Notes: a model not told the origin generated them from the sequence alone. Shown: positions 21,990 through 33,800, counted from the stretch's first letter. The stretch is DNA of 35,706 nt from Plantago elongata (GCA_036897095.1 JAYMSP010001136.1:1-35706); one strand, 5' to 3'. A program made the numbers and translations.

Positions 21990-22368
21990 TGTTGGGATCT
22001 TTTTTTCCCCATTCATACTAAGCTTTATGTCAATAAGAACGACATGCAAGAGATATCCTGGCACAAATGAGACAAATGGGGAGAAGAACATTACAAGAAA
22101 TGAGAATTAAAGCAAGGTAAGCATGCCTTTCAACTATAAAGTATTTCAATGATCATAATTTAAGTAATAAAAATAGGGTTTCTAATTTAAATACCATTGA
22201 ATGTTTCTAGAGTTTACTCATGGGCCAGGGTATGTTCTCCTAATCTACGGACCACATGCCTTATTCTTATTCTATGGTCATGGACTAATTAAACTGTAAA
22301 TAACAGAATAATAAAATAAGATAATTGGGTTATATGTGTGCCTTTAATTCAAACTGGCACTCGCTAAA
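21990..22368 (-). repeat. 3' LTR of the non-autonomous element
   Basis: It starts TGTTGGGATCTTTTT and runs to about CACTCGCTAAA before the C run. It aligns with 24213-24543 with many substitutions and indels, so the insertion is old. Confidence 0.72.
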
Positions 22369-22816
22369 CCCCCCCCCACCCCCCCTCCCCCAAAAAAAAA
22401 AAAAAAAACTATCCCCAAGGATTTCTAATCCTTGCACCCCCTCCGGATGCGTCCTTGTCATCCTTTGGTTGAATGACCCCTTCCGCGTTGTATGCATCTG
22501 TCATTTGAGATTTTCTTCTTCAAATCTTTAAGCTGACTTGATAGCTTGTACCATCCCGAAAGGTTTCTTTGTCTGGATTGAAGCTACAATCACTTCACGT
22601 TTAAACACCTTGGCAATGTGATCTCTCCATTCCTCTCCACTCATTGTACGAAGTATAAGGCTACAAACTCCAACTTATGTTGTACACTTGACGTTTGACA
22701 TCTTATCATGACGATTCTGCTCCACTAGTTCATCCTTTCACAACAACTAATAGATAGTCCACACCACACAAGTGCCTTGATATGCTTATACACAAGACTG
22801 ATATGTCAAGTACAAA

Positions 22817-23065
22817 CTAATAGAACCATGGTGATACTGCATCCTTGCAAAATTGATAATAACCAAACTCAAGCATAGTAACTACATGTAGGTTACCTAG
22901 TTGATATACTAGCATGTTTGGATTCCCATGACTAGAAAACATTCGTTGACCACTTGTTGTTTCTAGAACTGCGATAGTTAGGGTTATCCACTGATCCACT
23001 TGTTCTTTCTCAGACTTAGTAGACTGCCCCCCGCCCCCCCTGACTTTCTTGTTTTGTTGATACAA
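22817..23065 (-). CDS. Unrecognised ORF inside the LTR element (82 codons)
   Basis: A minus-strand open frame begins M-Y-Q-Q-N-K-K and ends K-D-A-V-S-P-W-F-Y. It has no motif I recognise. It lies in the interior of the LTR element, downstream in element order of the 101-codon ORF at 23418-23113, and could be a decayed captured or gag-like sequence. It may also be chance. Listed because the element has no other identifiable content. Confidence 0.2.
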   Translation of the reverse strand: MYQQNKKVRGGGGQSTKSEKEQVDQWITLTIAVLETTSGQRMFSSHGNPNMLVYQLGNLHVVTMLEFGYYQFCKDAVSPWFY

Positions 23066-23112
23066 GTAGTATGAAGCTTGAACAACATAACCACTATCTC
23101 AACCATCAACAC

Positions 23113-23418
23113 TCAGCAATTGGGATTGCAAAGTCTTCTGTGATACATGTTGCTTCCATACCTATCATTCTCCACCATGGACGCTTCAATATTGTCCATG
23201 TACACTTCATCCTTGGACGTCTTGCTAAAAGTGTACATCCTCCCATGAATTTCAGCAATGACAACCCATTCGACCTTATCAATCTCAGAACTTTTGACAG
23301 TATAGACCAAGGATTGATGTCCATCAACTATCCCCATTTGATCCAACATGTCCTCTACCTTAGGACCATGTTCATCTCTACCATAAGACTCTATCTTCCT
23401 ATCAATATCTAGACCCAA
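23113..23418 (-). CDS. Unrecognised ORF inside the LTR element (101 codons)
   Basis: The minus-strand frame begins M-G-L-D-I-D-R-K-I-E-S-Y and ends R-R-L-C-N-P-N-C. It is acidic and hydrophilic, with W-V-V-I-A-E-I-H-G-R in the middle. I recognise no domain. It sits centrally in the interior of an LTR element lacking gag-pol, so it may descend from an atypical gag or a captured host fragment. Confidence 0.25.
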   Translation of the reverse strand: MGLDIDRKIESYGRDEHGPKVEDMLDQMGIVDGHQSLVYTVKSSEIDKVEWVVIAEIHGRMYTFSKTSKDEVYMDNIEASMVENDRYGSNMYHRRLCNPNC

Positions 23419-23831
23419 ACCAAGAAATTTTTGTAATTGCTTGGTTTGAATATGATGTCGTTCCTCCTGCGATATTGACTCTTCCCTCTTCTAAGACACA
23501 ATACAACCTCCAATCTAGTACCTCAGGGTCATAAACCCATCAGATAGACTCCACATAGCATTCACGCACCACCACGTCTCTCCTAGAGCCTACACGCGCC
23601 ACCCAGATGATCTGTGTGCTCTCACGCACCAATAGGTTTCCTCGCGTGTCAACACGCTCTCCATGCGCCGAGACGCATCTGGTCCGGCTCCTACCCCACG
23701 CGTGTGGTGCACACGCCTCATCGTGTGCCCGGTTCGCTGACCTTGTTCTGTCCCTTCCCTAATTCGTCGGCCTATCCAAGTTCGTGCGAATGGACGAAAA
23801 AATTGGTTCGGCCAGTAACCGGTCTGACCGA

Positions 23832-24211
23832 TCACAATGACTTTACATCCCCCAACTTGATTCTAGGTGTTTGCCCACCATTAAAGCCCAATTCGAGCTC
23901 CAATTCTCCGTGATTGAGCATGCCAAACTGTCCTTCCTCCTTGTCGTACCCGACCTTCGCATCCTTAGCACCACCCAATTCTTCCGAATTCACTTCAATC
24001 AGAATTGAAGATTTTGGTCCTTCTTCGTTTGCATCAGTCTGATTTCTTCGCCTACTGGATCGAACTCCACCCATCGTCGCAGCATATGACGAATCATGTT
24101 CAGGGATCCTCCACTCGTCTCGTCCTCCCTTTGGTGGTCAGAGTTGCAAAAGCTTTGAACTTGGTATAGACCATGTCCTAGTACCGTAAGACCGACCTGC
24201 CCTGAGACCAT
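23832..24211 (-). pseudogene. Unrecognised 5' coding remnant of the LTR element
   Basis: Two overlapping minus-strand frames lie just after the primer site, where gag would begin: M-V-S-G-Q-V-G-L-T-V-L-G (24211-23999) and M-G-G-V-R-S-S-R-R-R-N-Q (24074-23832), the latter continuing with an acidic E-L-E-L-E-L-G-F stretch. The region downstream to about 23570 is GC-rich, with repeated CACGC motifs unlike its AT-rich surroundings. No zinc knuckle or other gag hallmark is present. Confidence 0.25.
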
Positions 24212-24212
24212 G

Positions 24213-24543
24213 TGTTGGTATCTTTTTCCTCAACGGTGATTCATGGTACGAATAACTAAGCTTTCCGTTCATATGAACAGACATCAAGAGATATTACGGC
24301 GCGAATTAGAGACAAGAAACGAGAATTCAAACAAGGTAAGCACGCCTTTCGACATTAACATGACTGTAAAGTATTTCATTAATCATAATCTAAGTAATGC
24401 AGTTAGGGTTTATAATTGAAATACCAGATACTCTTTATGGGGTTTATTCACGGGTCAGGGTCTTGTTCTCCTAATCTACGGGCCACATGCCTTTATTCCT
24501 ATCTTACTATATGCTTGCCTTTAATTTGCACTGGCGTTTGCCA
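24213..24543 (-). repeat. 5' LTR of the non-autonomous element
   Basis: It starts TGTTGGTATCTTTTTCC and ends about GGCGTTTGCCA. It is the 5' LTR because the TGGTCTCAGGGC primer site lies immediately to its left. Similarity to 21990-22368 extends over the full length. Confidence 0.72.
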
Positions 24544-24640
24544 AAGCGGAATGGTTATGGAACGTTAATTCGAATTGAACAATTTTATATAGTTAAAATT
24601 GAAGTTTGTTGGACTTTTCTATTTACAGGTCGGCTTCGTA

Positions 24641-25718
24641 CCGACCTGAACATAGCTCTCTTTTAGATGATTGACATGTGGCACTTGATTCAATCTTGTC
24701 CATTAAATTTAGTTCGTAGACATTATATTCATAATCCTTGGTACGAAATATTATAAATTAACTTTTTAATAATTAAAAAATTCAATAAAATATAAGTTGG
24801 CTATACTACCCTTAAGATATTATTAGTTTCTTTAGAAAAAAAATATAACAAATCATTTCAAATATATATAAAATTACATTCATAGTTTGAAGATATTAAT
24901 GAATAACAAATATAATTAATTCAAATTAATTCTTCTTTAAATAAAACCTTAAAACTCATTCATTATATACGATTAATTTTATTTTATATTTTAGGGTATT
25001 GCATATATGATGAACCCTAATTCACCATCTTCAATTTATGTCATACGAGAATTTTCAAATTATATGAAACATCTAAATTTAATTACACAATACTTTTTTA
25101 TTAACGGACCGAATCATGATTGTTTTCATATTTGTTTCTCAAGCTCAAGTTTTTCATGGTCATTCTGCTCTTCTTCCTGATCAGATTGCCAACATTCATT
25201 CCGCTCTCCTTTTTCTCTCGCCCATGATGATTGGCTTTGAATGTACAACTTCCAAGCTAATTCTTTTGTCAATTTGAGATGTGATTTAATTTGCTAGCAC
25301 TTAATATATCCTATTTCTTAATAAATTTCTAGGACGAATTGGCCGATGATGATTTTTTTTATTATGTTATGGAGAAATTAAGACCTGATTTTTTCAGTTT
25401 TTAAGTGCAATTATTCTGGATGAAGTGCTACGATGGACAGCTGCTCGATATAATAGACAAGAGGAGGAGCTGGAAATTATGAACCAGACGATGAAGAAGA
25501 CAGAGATTGAAGATGATGAAACACAAAACGATTGTCTTCAATAATTAATTAATTTTTTAATATTTGACATATGGATAGTTAGAATGTTATAATAAAGTTT
25601 TATTAATTTGATAAGGGTATTGTTGTACATTTTTATTTTTTATTAAAATAAAATTATGATAATATATTTTATGAGATCGTATTTAGTAATCATCTAACGG
25701 AGACCTACGTTCAGGTCG
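24641..25718. mobile_element. DNA-transposon-like element with ~32-bp terminal inverted repeats
   Basis: CCGACCTGAACATAGCTCTC...TTTTAGATGATT at 24641-24672 is matched, inverted, by AATCATCTAACGGAGACC...TTCAGGTCG at 25688-25718. The interior is about 1 kb, AT-rich, and has no transposase motif; it includes a short acidic plus-strand frame at about 25410-25545. Just outside the left arm CAGGTCGG-CTTCGTA-CCGACCTG forms an 8-bp perfect hairpin. It is probably a non-autonomous TIR element; the superfamily (Mutator-like or other) is uncertain and no target duplication was fixed. Confidence 0.55.
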
Positions 25719-25749
25719 ATAAAAATACGAACTGAAAATAAAAGAATTC

Positions 25750-26085
25750 AAAATTTTGTTTTACCTAAAAAAATAAACTCTAAAAAGAATACACATTTGT
25801 TTTGTTGTGGAATTGTATTTGCCGGTTTGGCTGGAAGTGGGAATGGTTAGTCACCGGGTCCCTTGCAATACGAGGACCACAGCTGTCCCTGTTTCTTTTC
25901 TTCAAAGTGTCCTCCTAAACAACTCAACACAACGCATCTTCTTTTCTTTTCCCACTTGACATTCTTCTTCTTCTTCTTCACTTGACAACTCCAGTCTACT
26001 GAACCTTCCTAGTCCTAATCCTACCTGAACAAGAGTCAAGACAAAGACAAGACAACACAAGACAAGGTATCCTCCTATTCATAAA
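25750..26085 (+). promoter_or_regulatory. Promoter and 5' leader region of the HVA22-like gene
   Basis: The last 150 bases are pyrimidine-rich, with a TTC repeat at about 25964-25980 and AAGACAAGACAACACAAGACAAG just before the start codon, typical of a plant 5' leader. No TATA box or known operator was placed with confidence. Confidence 0.45.
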
Positions 26086-29000
26086 ATGGGAGCAGGATCT
26101 GGACTCGGCAGCCTCCTCAAACTTCTCGCAACCAACTTCGACATTCTTGCTGGGTCGGTAACTTTTCAATTACCTACCTTTTTCTTAAGTAATTCAGACT
26201 AACGGGTGGATCTTCTTCTTCTTCTTCTCTTCTTCTTCTTCTTCTTCTTCTTCTTTCATCTGTACATGTTTCTTCTCCTAATTCAATTCAATCTGGGTCA
26301 GCTTTTTACCATTTCGATTCGCTAATTTGTTTCTTCCTGATGCAGCCCAGTTGTTAGTCTCGTTTATCCTCTGTAAGTTGATCATTTCTTCCCTTCCTTT
26401 CTAATTTTATTATTATTAGGATTATAACATCACCAAGTCTTCTTCTGAGATATGGTCTATATAGATAATTTAGATAATGAGGCGGACCTATTTTCTCAAG
26501 AAACCATTCATGTTATCAATCAAACCAACATGATTTCTTTAACAACATAATTATAGGCATTTTGATTAATTACATAATTTATGTAGTATCTAGTCTTATG
26601 AGACTTTATGTAATAACATAGGTTTTGTAACAAGTTCAATTAAACTATTCCCAGATATGCATCAATTCGAGCTATCGAGACCAAGTCCCCTGCTGATGAT
26701 CAGCAATGGCTTACTTATTGGATTCTTTACTCCATGATCACTCTTGTTGAGCTTACTTTTGCCAAACTCATTGAGTGGTGAGTAATTTTGCTTTCTTCCA
26801 ACTAACATAATCTTACCTTTCAACTTTCAGTTCAACCTAGTGTTTTCATTTCATATGTTATCTTTAGTTCTGTTCCTCTTCAGAGTAGTAACTTAGTACA
26901 AGAGATCCCATGTTATATGATTATGCATATTGTTACAATGTAGAGATTTAGAGAAAACTATATTGTATCGGCTATTGATGAATGATCAATTGATCCAAGT
27001 AAGTAGCACGAGAGCAAAAGAAACTTAAATAGATTGCAAAACTAATCTACCTTAACCAACTGGGAAACAAAAATATGCTATGGAAAATATCTAATACAAA
27101 ACATAATAGGATAGAATACGACTTAAACTTGCAGATGAATTGATTCTACCTTAAGTCTTGTGATATATCTTGATTCTTGACACATATTATATTATCATGA
27201 TTATTGCCTTATGTGAATATAAATAGAGAATTGTCACACTCTAGTGGTTAGGCGAATGCAAAGTAGGAGAATGGTCCTACACTTCGGGTTTCTTTTGGGA
27301 GGGATAAATTGGGAATTTTCCTGATGTGTCAGTCTAACTGCTAGATCGTTTGACACACAAAAATCCTTGAAAGTCCTTCGAAAGCACAATTTATGATAGT
27401 GATGTTCACAACAAACACAAGGACATAACCCAAATTGCTCCGTAAATGTATTTTATACAAGGACTGATTGCTTTTAAGTAGGGTGAGATGTATAATATGG
27501 CAGCACTTTATTTCTGTAACCCCTTGCACTTACCTCTCAAGTTGTACTTGACACCGATGTGAACACATGTCAACGCATTTTCCATCACTTGACATGTACT
27601 TGAACATCTCTGGGGTTATTTAGTCACTTAATACCTACTTGAACATGATACCTAATTCCTATTGTGATCATGGGAGTTCATGAATTGGAACTTCCAAGTA
27701 GTTCTAGATTATTCCATTTTTAAGAATTAAGATACTTTTTGGCATTGTTTTTCTTTGGACAAAGAAAATCTTCTAGCAGATTCTCGAATAGGAAGTCAAC
27801 GGAAGAAAGCTTTCTAACTGCATAATCACATGGATCTCAAGGTTGGTACTTGGTAGGATTGTTTGTTCAGGGTCCTGCAAGTTCCAGTTTGTGTATTTGT
27901 GTGATTGTAATGTTTCAAATAAATGTAAAAACATAGGGTCTGATCTTCAAATAGAGATTAGATCAGTAGACAATAAAAAGAAAAGGAGATTTCCCCTTCT
28001 GATTTTATGTAGTTTTTTATTTGTTCAAAGTATCTAATTGTGATTAACTTACACATGTTTGATCTGAAGCATTGAGAATAGTTAACTGATCAATTGCACA
28101 CTTCGAATTTTGTTGCTTTCTACCCATTGTGCAGCTGCACTATGTGTAAATTATCTACTTAAGTAATGAATTTCACAAGATTACATTCCCTTGTGCACTT
28201 GTTTTTAATGGTTCATGTTGTTCTGACAGCTTTCTATTCTTCCCTGGTTTTGTGTATATAGTGGTCAATGAAATTTCATCCTCTTAAAACTTTCACAACC
28301 ATAAATGAATCTTTCAAGGCTTTAATGTTCATGTGGTTTGTCAAATCTCGGTGCTGTGGTTGTATTTAAAAACAAGAGGTTGGAAGAAGGAAGAGTGTTC
28401 AATTATATATTAGAGGCTGTGCAATGTGTTCTGTCTTTCCTTTTGGTATTTGGGGGGTAGGGCCTTCCTATGTACATGCTATTTAATTATTCTGTCTGTC
28501 TTTTACGTGATTCGGTAACTAATTTTATTGTTTGATATTCAGACCTTTGACAGGAGACTACCTACCTACTTTTGATTAGATCTGTATATGGCCTTTCTAG
28601 ATTGTGCATTGATGTGTTGCTTATAGTATCATATTATGATTTTACGACTATGTAACTATTGTATTTTTTCTGCTTTCTGTATTTTCGACCAGTGAAGAGC
28701 TAAGACCTTTGTAAAATTTTGAAATCTATCTCTGGCCTTGATTGGGCATCGATGTTGTGTGTATGGTCTTTACTTGGTTAACAACCATCCTGGTTATGTG
28801 TGGCCCTGTAATCATAGCCTCATAGTTGGCATGATTCAAGGAGCGCTACACATTGTTTTAGACTTTTGGTCTGTCTACACGCACAAATGCTCCTAGAAAA
28901 TTTTCCGTGTCATGTCAAATTTATTTGAAAATTACAATGTTGGTTACTTCGGTGAAATCTCCGGCGAGGTGAACTTATATTAGGTCAAATTTGCCCCCAG

Positions 29001-29986
29001 TTTGTTTAAATTGACGAGTTGGGTATAATTTGCAGATCAAAAAAATAAAAACTAAAAAAAAAAAGTGGAGACATGAACACAAGAAATACAAGTTCTATTC
29101 TCCTCCACGCCGATTAAACAATTATAATATTCGTATTTAGGTCCTTTCAAATTCTTTTTATTGGGCGAAGCCAATTGGCCCAATTCTTCATATCAGGAGA
29201 GAATTTGACCTAATTTAAGTTAATGAGACTGGCTGGCATATTGGTAGTGTGTAACTACTTGAAAAGAGAAATTTGAAGGTATCCTAATAGAGCTGCCGGA
29301 TCAAATGATATGGACTTTGTTTACCATCCTAGTTTCTGTTTTTTTCCTTTGTCGAAGCTGCTGTCTTATAATGTACGTAGTATATAACTACATTTCAATT
29401 CTCTCCTCGGAAACATAAGATTTCCCATCCCTCTGCGTTATCTTATTTGTATGAGTTTTGCATATTGTATGTCTTTTAAATTCACAGAGGTGGTGTTGCG
29501 TGGTCCAGGTTACCTTTCTGGTCATACACAAAGCTCATCTTTACATGCTGGTTGGTCATCCCATATTTCAGTGGAGCTGCATACGTGTATGAGCATTTCG
29601 TTAGGCCATACCTAGTTACAAGGCAGAAATCTGTTAACATATGGTATGTTCCACGTAAGAAGGATGTGTTCAGCAAACCAGATGACATTTTAACTGCAGC
29701 AGAAAAATATATTGAACAGAATGGATCTGAAGCATTTGAGCAGCTCATTCACAAGGTATTTACAATCTATCCTTTTTCAAATAAATCAGATGAAAATTAT
29801 AATCAAATGTGATTTAATATTAGTGCTGCAGGATTTTTATTATCTTAGTATTAAACCTACAACATCTTCTGAAGTCTCATTTAATCTTCCTTCTCTCTGT
29901 AGTCCAACAGAGAACCAACATCGAGGAGTAACATTTCCACATTCTACGATGACAATTATAGATATGAAGATGATTACAGGTACTAA
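26086..29986 (+). CDS. HVA22A-like: HVA22-like protein (HVA22a type), TB2/DP1 family, five exons, 182 residues
   Basis: Exons 26086-26153, 26346-26372, 26655-26777, 29509-29755 and 29903-29986 join in one frame and end with TAA at 29984-29986. The protein begins MGAGSGLGSLLKLLATNFDI and contains the TB2/DP1/HVA22 core (about residues 20-110): P-V-V-S-L-V-Y-P-L-Y-A-S, D-D-Q-Q-W-L-T-Y-W, L-T-F-A-K-L-I-E-W and I-P-Y-F-S-G-A-A-Y-V-Y-E-H-F. The C-terminal I-W-Y-V-P-R-K-K-D and the ending Y-E-D-D-Y-R-Y are typical of the HVA22a subgroup. Related proteins are ER membrane proteins with hairpin segments that shape tubules; HVA22 in barley is induced by abscisic acid. Intron 3 is large (2,731 bp). The exon 1 donor is GG|gtcggt, while a better-looking gtaact 6 bases on would break the frame. 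Length fits the family. Confidence 0.95.
26213..26254. repeat. (CTT)n repeat in HVA22-like intron 1
   Basis: A run of CTT trinucleotides with one interruption lies in the first intron. It is a simple repeat. Confidence 0.9.
26778..29508. other. Large intron 3 of the HVA22-like gene
   Basis: This is 2.7 kb of AT-rich sequence between two confidently placed exons. I looked for an insertion to explain its size and saw no LTR, TIR with matching ends, SINE or LINE motif. Short ORFs have no recognisable content. Confidence 0.6.
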
Positions 29987-30306
29987 TTGCAGTAATACCT
30001 GGAATAAAGCTACGGCAATCTGGTTTATCAATGCAGTGAACTTTTGGCCTATAGCTTTGTACAAAGAAACTAGTGAGTGATCTTATTTTGCATCATACTA
30101 TGACGGACTCTTTGAGTTCTTTTCTTAATATCCGGTCGACTATGTAAGAAAATGATGTTCTCCTTTAATAGACTTGGTTATTTTGCTGCATTTTCTGTCC
30201 CTGTTACTGAATCCCGTTGGTAAATGTAAAGGCTCTTTGTTACTATATTCCAATCAACTGCTCTACCTCTGTTCGAAAACAAATATAGATATTTATATGG
30301 AATGGT

Positions 30307-30645
30307 ACATTTAAATCGGACCGAGAGATTGCAATATTAATGTTTGTGCCACAGTACAATATATCAGGTGCCTCAGCAGATTTGCAGACACATGGAACAA
30401 GAAAAGACACAAATGTAGAAACTTGGATACAACAGGAGATAGAGAGCTTTGCACATTCTTTAACCTCCATCTCGATTCACATTTGATTCGGACTAAGAGA
30501 GTCCAATATATATGCTTGTGCTGCATCATAATTTTCAGGTGCGCAAGCAGATTTGTAAATACATGGAACAAAAAAAGGCACAGATTTCAAGCATGAACAG
30601 GAGATGGAGAGTCTTGCACATTCTTTAACCTCCATCTTGATTTTA
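30307..30645. repeat. ~171-bp imperfect tandem duplication between convergent genes
   Basis: The units share ACATTT(A/G)A(A/T)TCGGAC, CAGGTGC(C/G), AGCAGATTTG, ACATGGAACAA and GCACATTCTTTAACCTCCAT. Corresponding points are 165-172 bp apart (30307/30479, 30365/30536, 30451/30616). It lies downstream of both the HVA22-like and EB1-like stop codons. Confidence 0.85.
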
Positions 30646-30812
30646 GTGTTTTGATCAGTCCCATTGCATTCACATTAAAAATTCTTGTAGAAACTTCTCA
30701 TTCTAAAATGGAGATTTTGCAGCATCATTTCTTAATTTGGCAGAAAATAACTTGTCAATGGACATTGATTTGTTAAAGATGACAGCTACAGTTGGTAAAA
30801 CACCACCGATTT

Positions 30813-33800
30813 TCAGTTAGTATTGAGTGAGCTGTGATCATCATCTGAAAATCCGGTTTCTTGTAACTTGACTGATTCGGACAGAATTTCTTGAGCTTCT
30901 TCGAGGGCAGATCCTTGATCATCTGCATCATACAATATCTTCTTGATTGCCACAGCCAGCTGCAGGAAATTTGAGAAACCAAACCATATCAAATACGAAG
31001 CTTCTATTAAATTGAAAAAAGTGCCTAAGATTATGGATAGTTCATCATGCTTATCTCTATTTGAGGGACAAAATTATTTGATACTCCCTCCCAGTTACAT
31101 TTCAGTACCTCTATGACCCAAACACTCAGTCTCAAATTATACTGGTAAAATATCCGAAGTAATTATAGTATTAAAAATCATGAATTGTGAAAATTTACCC
31201 ATAAAATTTAATTGTATTTACAGGAAAAAAAGAATTGATACTTCAGAACTGGTGAAGTCTGTGAATGGCGGGGAAAACTGTCCCCAATACAGGACAATCA
31301 AACAGCCTTATCAGAAAACAAAATGAAGCACAATGTGTCTTTTGAACTTTTTGGCAAAGATAATAGTGACACCATTTTAAGTAGTACTGATTGGATTAAG
31401 GAATTCTTACCGGGACATGAGCTAGTTTAGAAGACTGACAGAGTATCTCTACATCCCGCAACTTGGTGAAGTAGAAGTCTCTTTCCTTTTCCAGGAGGTC
31501 AGCAGATAGCTTAAGCTCTGTAATCTGGATACCATGTGACACACAAATGTCAGAACGGGTGTAATGCAGTTGTGAAACTAGAGACACCATCACACCAAAT
31601 GATATATAAAGAGCTGACATTCATAAACTCAAACGAGTGCTCTGTTTAGTTGGATGAGCTAACTAGTAGGTTATATTCCCTCTCCCAATCTCAACTTTGA
31701 ATACCTTAATAGAAAATTTCTCTCCTACTTTATTGACTTTCTCTCACACTTTATTAACTTTCTTTCATAAAACCCTAGGCCCACAAGAAGTTAAGTCTGA
31801 GACCGAGGAAGTATAAGCTAATTGATTTGATAAGTTATTTCTAATAGTTTTTAATAAGCTAGTTGTATCTATCTCCGGTAGTTTTTTAATGAGTTAGCCG
31901 ATTTGTTTTTATATTCTATATTTAGCAAATCAACTTACCATATCATCTAATTATTTACAAAAGAACTCCGTAAAGATCAACTAGATTATCAACTAGTTAG
32001 CTTATCATCTAGTTCTACTGAATAGAGTCCAAGAAATCCATATAATGCCAAGAACAAATAAAATTAAATCGACTAAAAAGATAAACTAAGTGACAACCAA
32101 TGTAGAATTTGAATGTCCAAAACTTGTTACCTCCTTTGTCATTGCTTCAATCTCAACTGAAGCATTGACTCCAACAGGGGTACCAACTGGCTTTGCTGGT
32201 CTGGTACCTGAAACCAAGAACTACATTAAAATGAATGCTACACACACAGATAGAAAGGGAAGAACTAAAGTTTAAGATTGTAAGGAAAATAAAAGAGAAG
32301 TTTCGGAATATACTCTTGTTACCACCAATTGGCTCGCATGAACGAGTATTAAGAGAGTTGTTTGTTTGCAGTGACTTAACGTTCCTCTGAGCAACCTTGT
32401 TATTTTTCTTCTCCCCACCTTTACTTCTACGCTCCACAGGGTTGTAATTCCTAGGCAATACAAACGAGTAATCAAGTCCACATGCAATAAGGTAACTGAT
32501 GCTTAGAAGAAAGCCAAGCTAGCTAAATGTATTACTGATTCATTATGCCACCATTTATGGAATCACAGTAGCGTTTCATCCATTGCAGAAATTCCAAGTT
32601 GTCCAGTGGCCTCCCCTTGATAAGCTTGTTGACCTCAATATGCTGCCATTTATACGTTTAACAAGTGATATAATATTAATTTCGGAATGTGCTTCTTGAT
32701 CACAAAACAAAATGACTTACTAAATCCTTAAATACCTAAAGGCAAACTCGCAAAAGAATGGCTCATATAGGGGTGCCAATTAGGAGTGCAGTGGTTCAAA
32801 CTTCATGCATATTCTAAATAAGCAACTTCTCAACAACACAATTTAGAAAATTTCCTTTCTTGTTTTTACATGCAACATGAGGACTGAGAAATCCCGCTAG
32901 TTTATGCGCCCCTTATAAATCCTATTCAATACTGTCTCCATGCCAAAATAAATGTCCTGTTTTGACTTTTTGCGAAAACAAACTTCAATTTTGACTAGTA
33001 ATAGTATATTGCCAATGAAATTACATCATGAAAATTTTTGAAGTCAAGTTTCACCATATAATTGAATTGAACATTGTAGTCAAAGTTGAGTTTGTTCACC
33101 ACAAAAAACATTTGTTTTGGGGACGGAGGGAGTACTTTTTAAGAATCACAAAAATTGTCCTTATTGCTATTTGTGGTTGTTATATATAATGGTATTCAGA
33201 AATTGTCCTGCTTGTATTCTTACTTGTCAAAACCACCCTAATAAAGGACCCTGGTAAAAGATTATGATAACTAAATGCAAAAGGTTTGTAATGATTAAAA
33301 CATGATAGAACAAGTACATGATCTGAATGGAATGTCCGAGAAAGATGAATTGTCTACCAGAATGCTTGATCGATACTATTTGTTTAAATGGTCAACGACT
33401 CAACACTAGGAAGGTTAGCAAAGTGATCAGGACAAGACCCTGTTTTTGTGATTTTGTTGCAATTGATAAGGACACCAATATATAGAAAGATAATCCAATG
33501 TCTATGTTAGACACAAACCTGAATTCTCATACAGTAGCATTGGAGTTTTGGACCAGGAGTGAATGAGAGTAAATAGGGAAAGAGATTGAATGAGGCTTAC
33601 AATAGTAAACTAATGCAAACAAAATAAATTTATTACCTTGTCTATTTTAAGTTTGTTAAAAACGTCCTGAAGTACTTTATAATTCTGGATCATATCATAC
33701 TCTGTCTTAGCATCAAAGTTCACCTAATCAACAAAGAAAATCTTAGTAAATGGAAAAATCTTAGGATTTTGCTGAATAGGGAAATAAGTCCAGTTGACAC

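Larger units (their letters stand above)
21990..24543 (-). mobile_element. Non-autonomous LTR retroelement without recognisable gag-pol
   Basis: Two diverged terminal repeats (21990-about 22368 and 24213-about 24543) share TGTTGG(T/G)ATCTTTTT, the segment around AAGAGATAT, TTCTCCTAATCTACGG and ACCACATGCC. Just inside the right repeat the minus strand reads TGGTCTCAGGGC (24210-24199), close to the usual TGGTATCAGAGC primer site. Just inside the left repeat there is a C-rich run (22370-22394) that is a G-rich polypurine tract on the minus strand. The element therefore runs leftward, with a 1.84-kb interior. The interior has short minus-strand ORFs but none matches gag, protease, RT or integrase motifs. 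Outer boundaries may shift by several bases, and no target duplication was identified. Confidence 0.75.

Noticed and set aside
23590..23913. Overlapping ORFs of 81 and 99 codons on opposite strands
   Set aside because: Both lie in a GC-rich repetitive stretch with no recognisable motif on either strand. Open frames are expected by composition.
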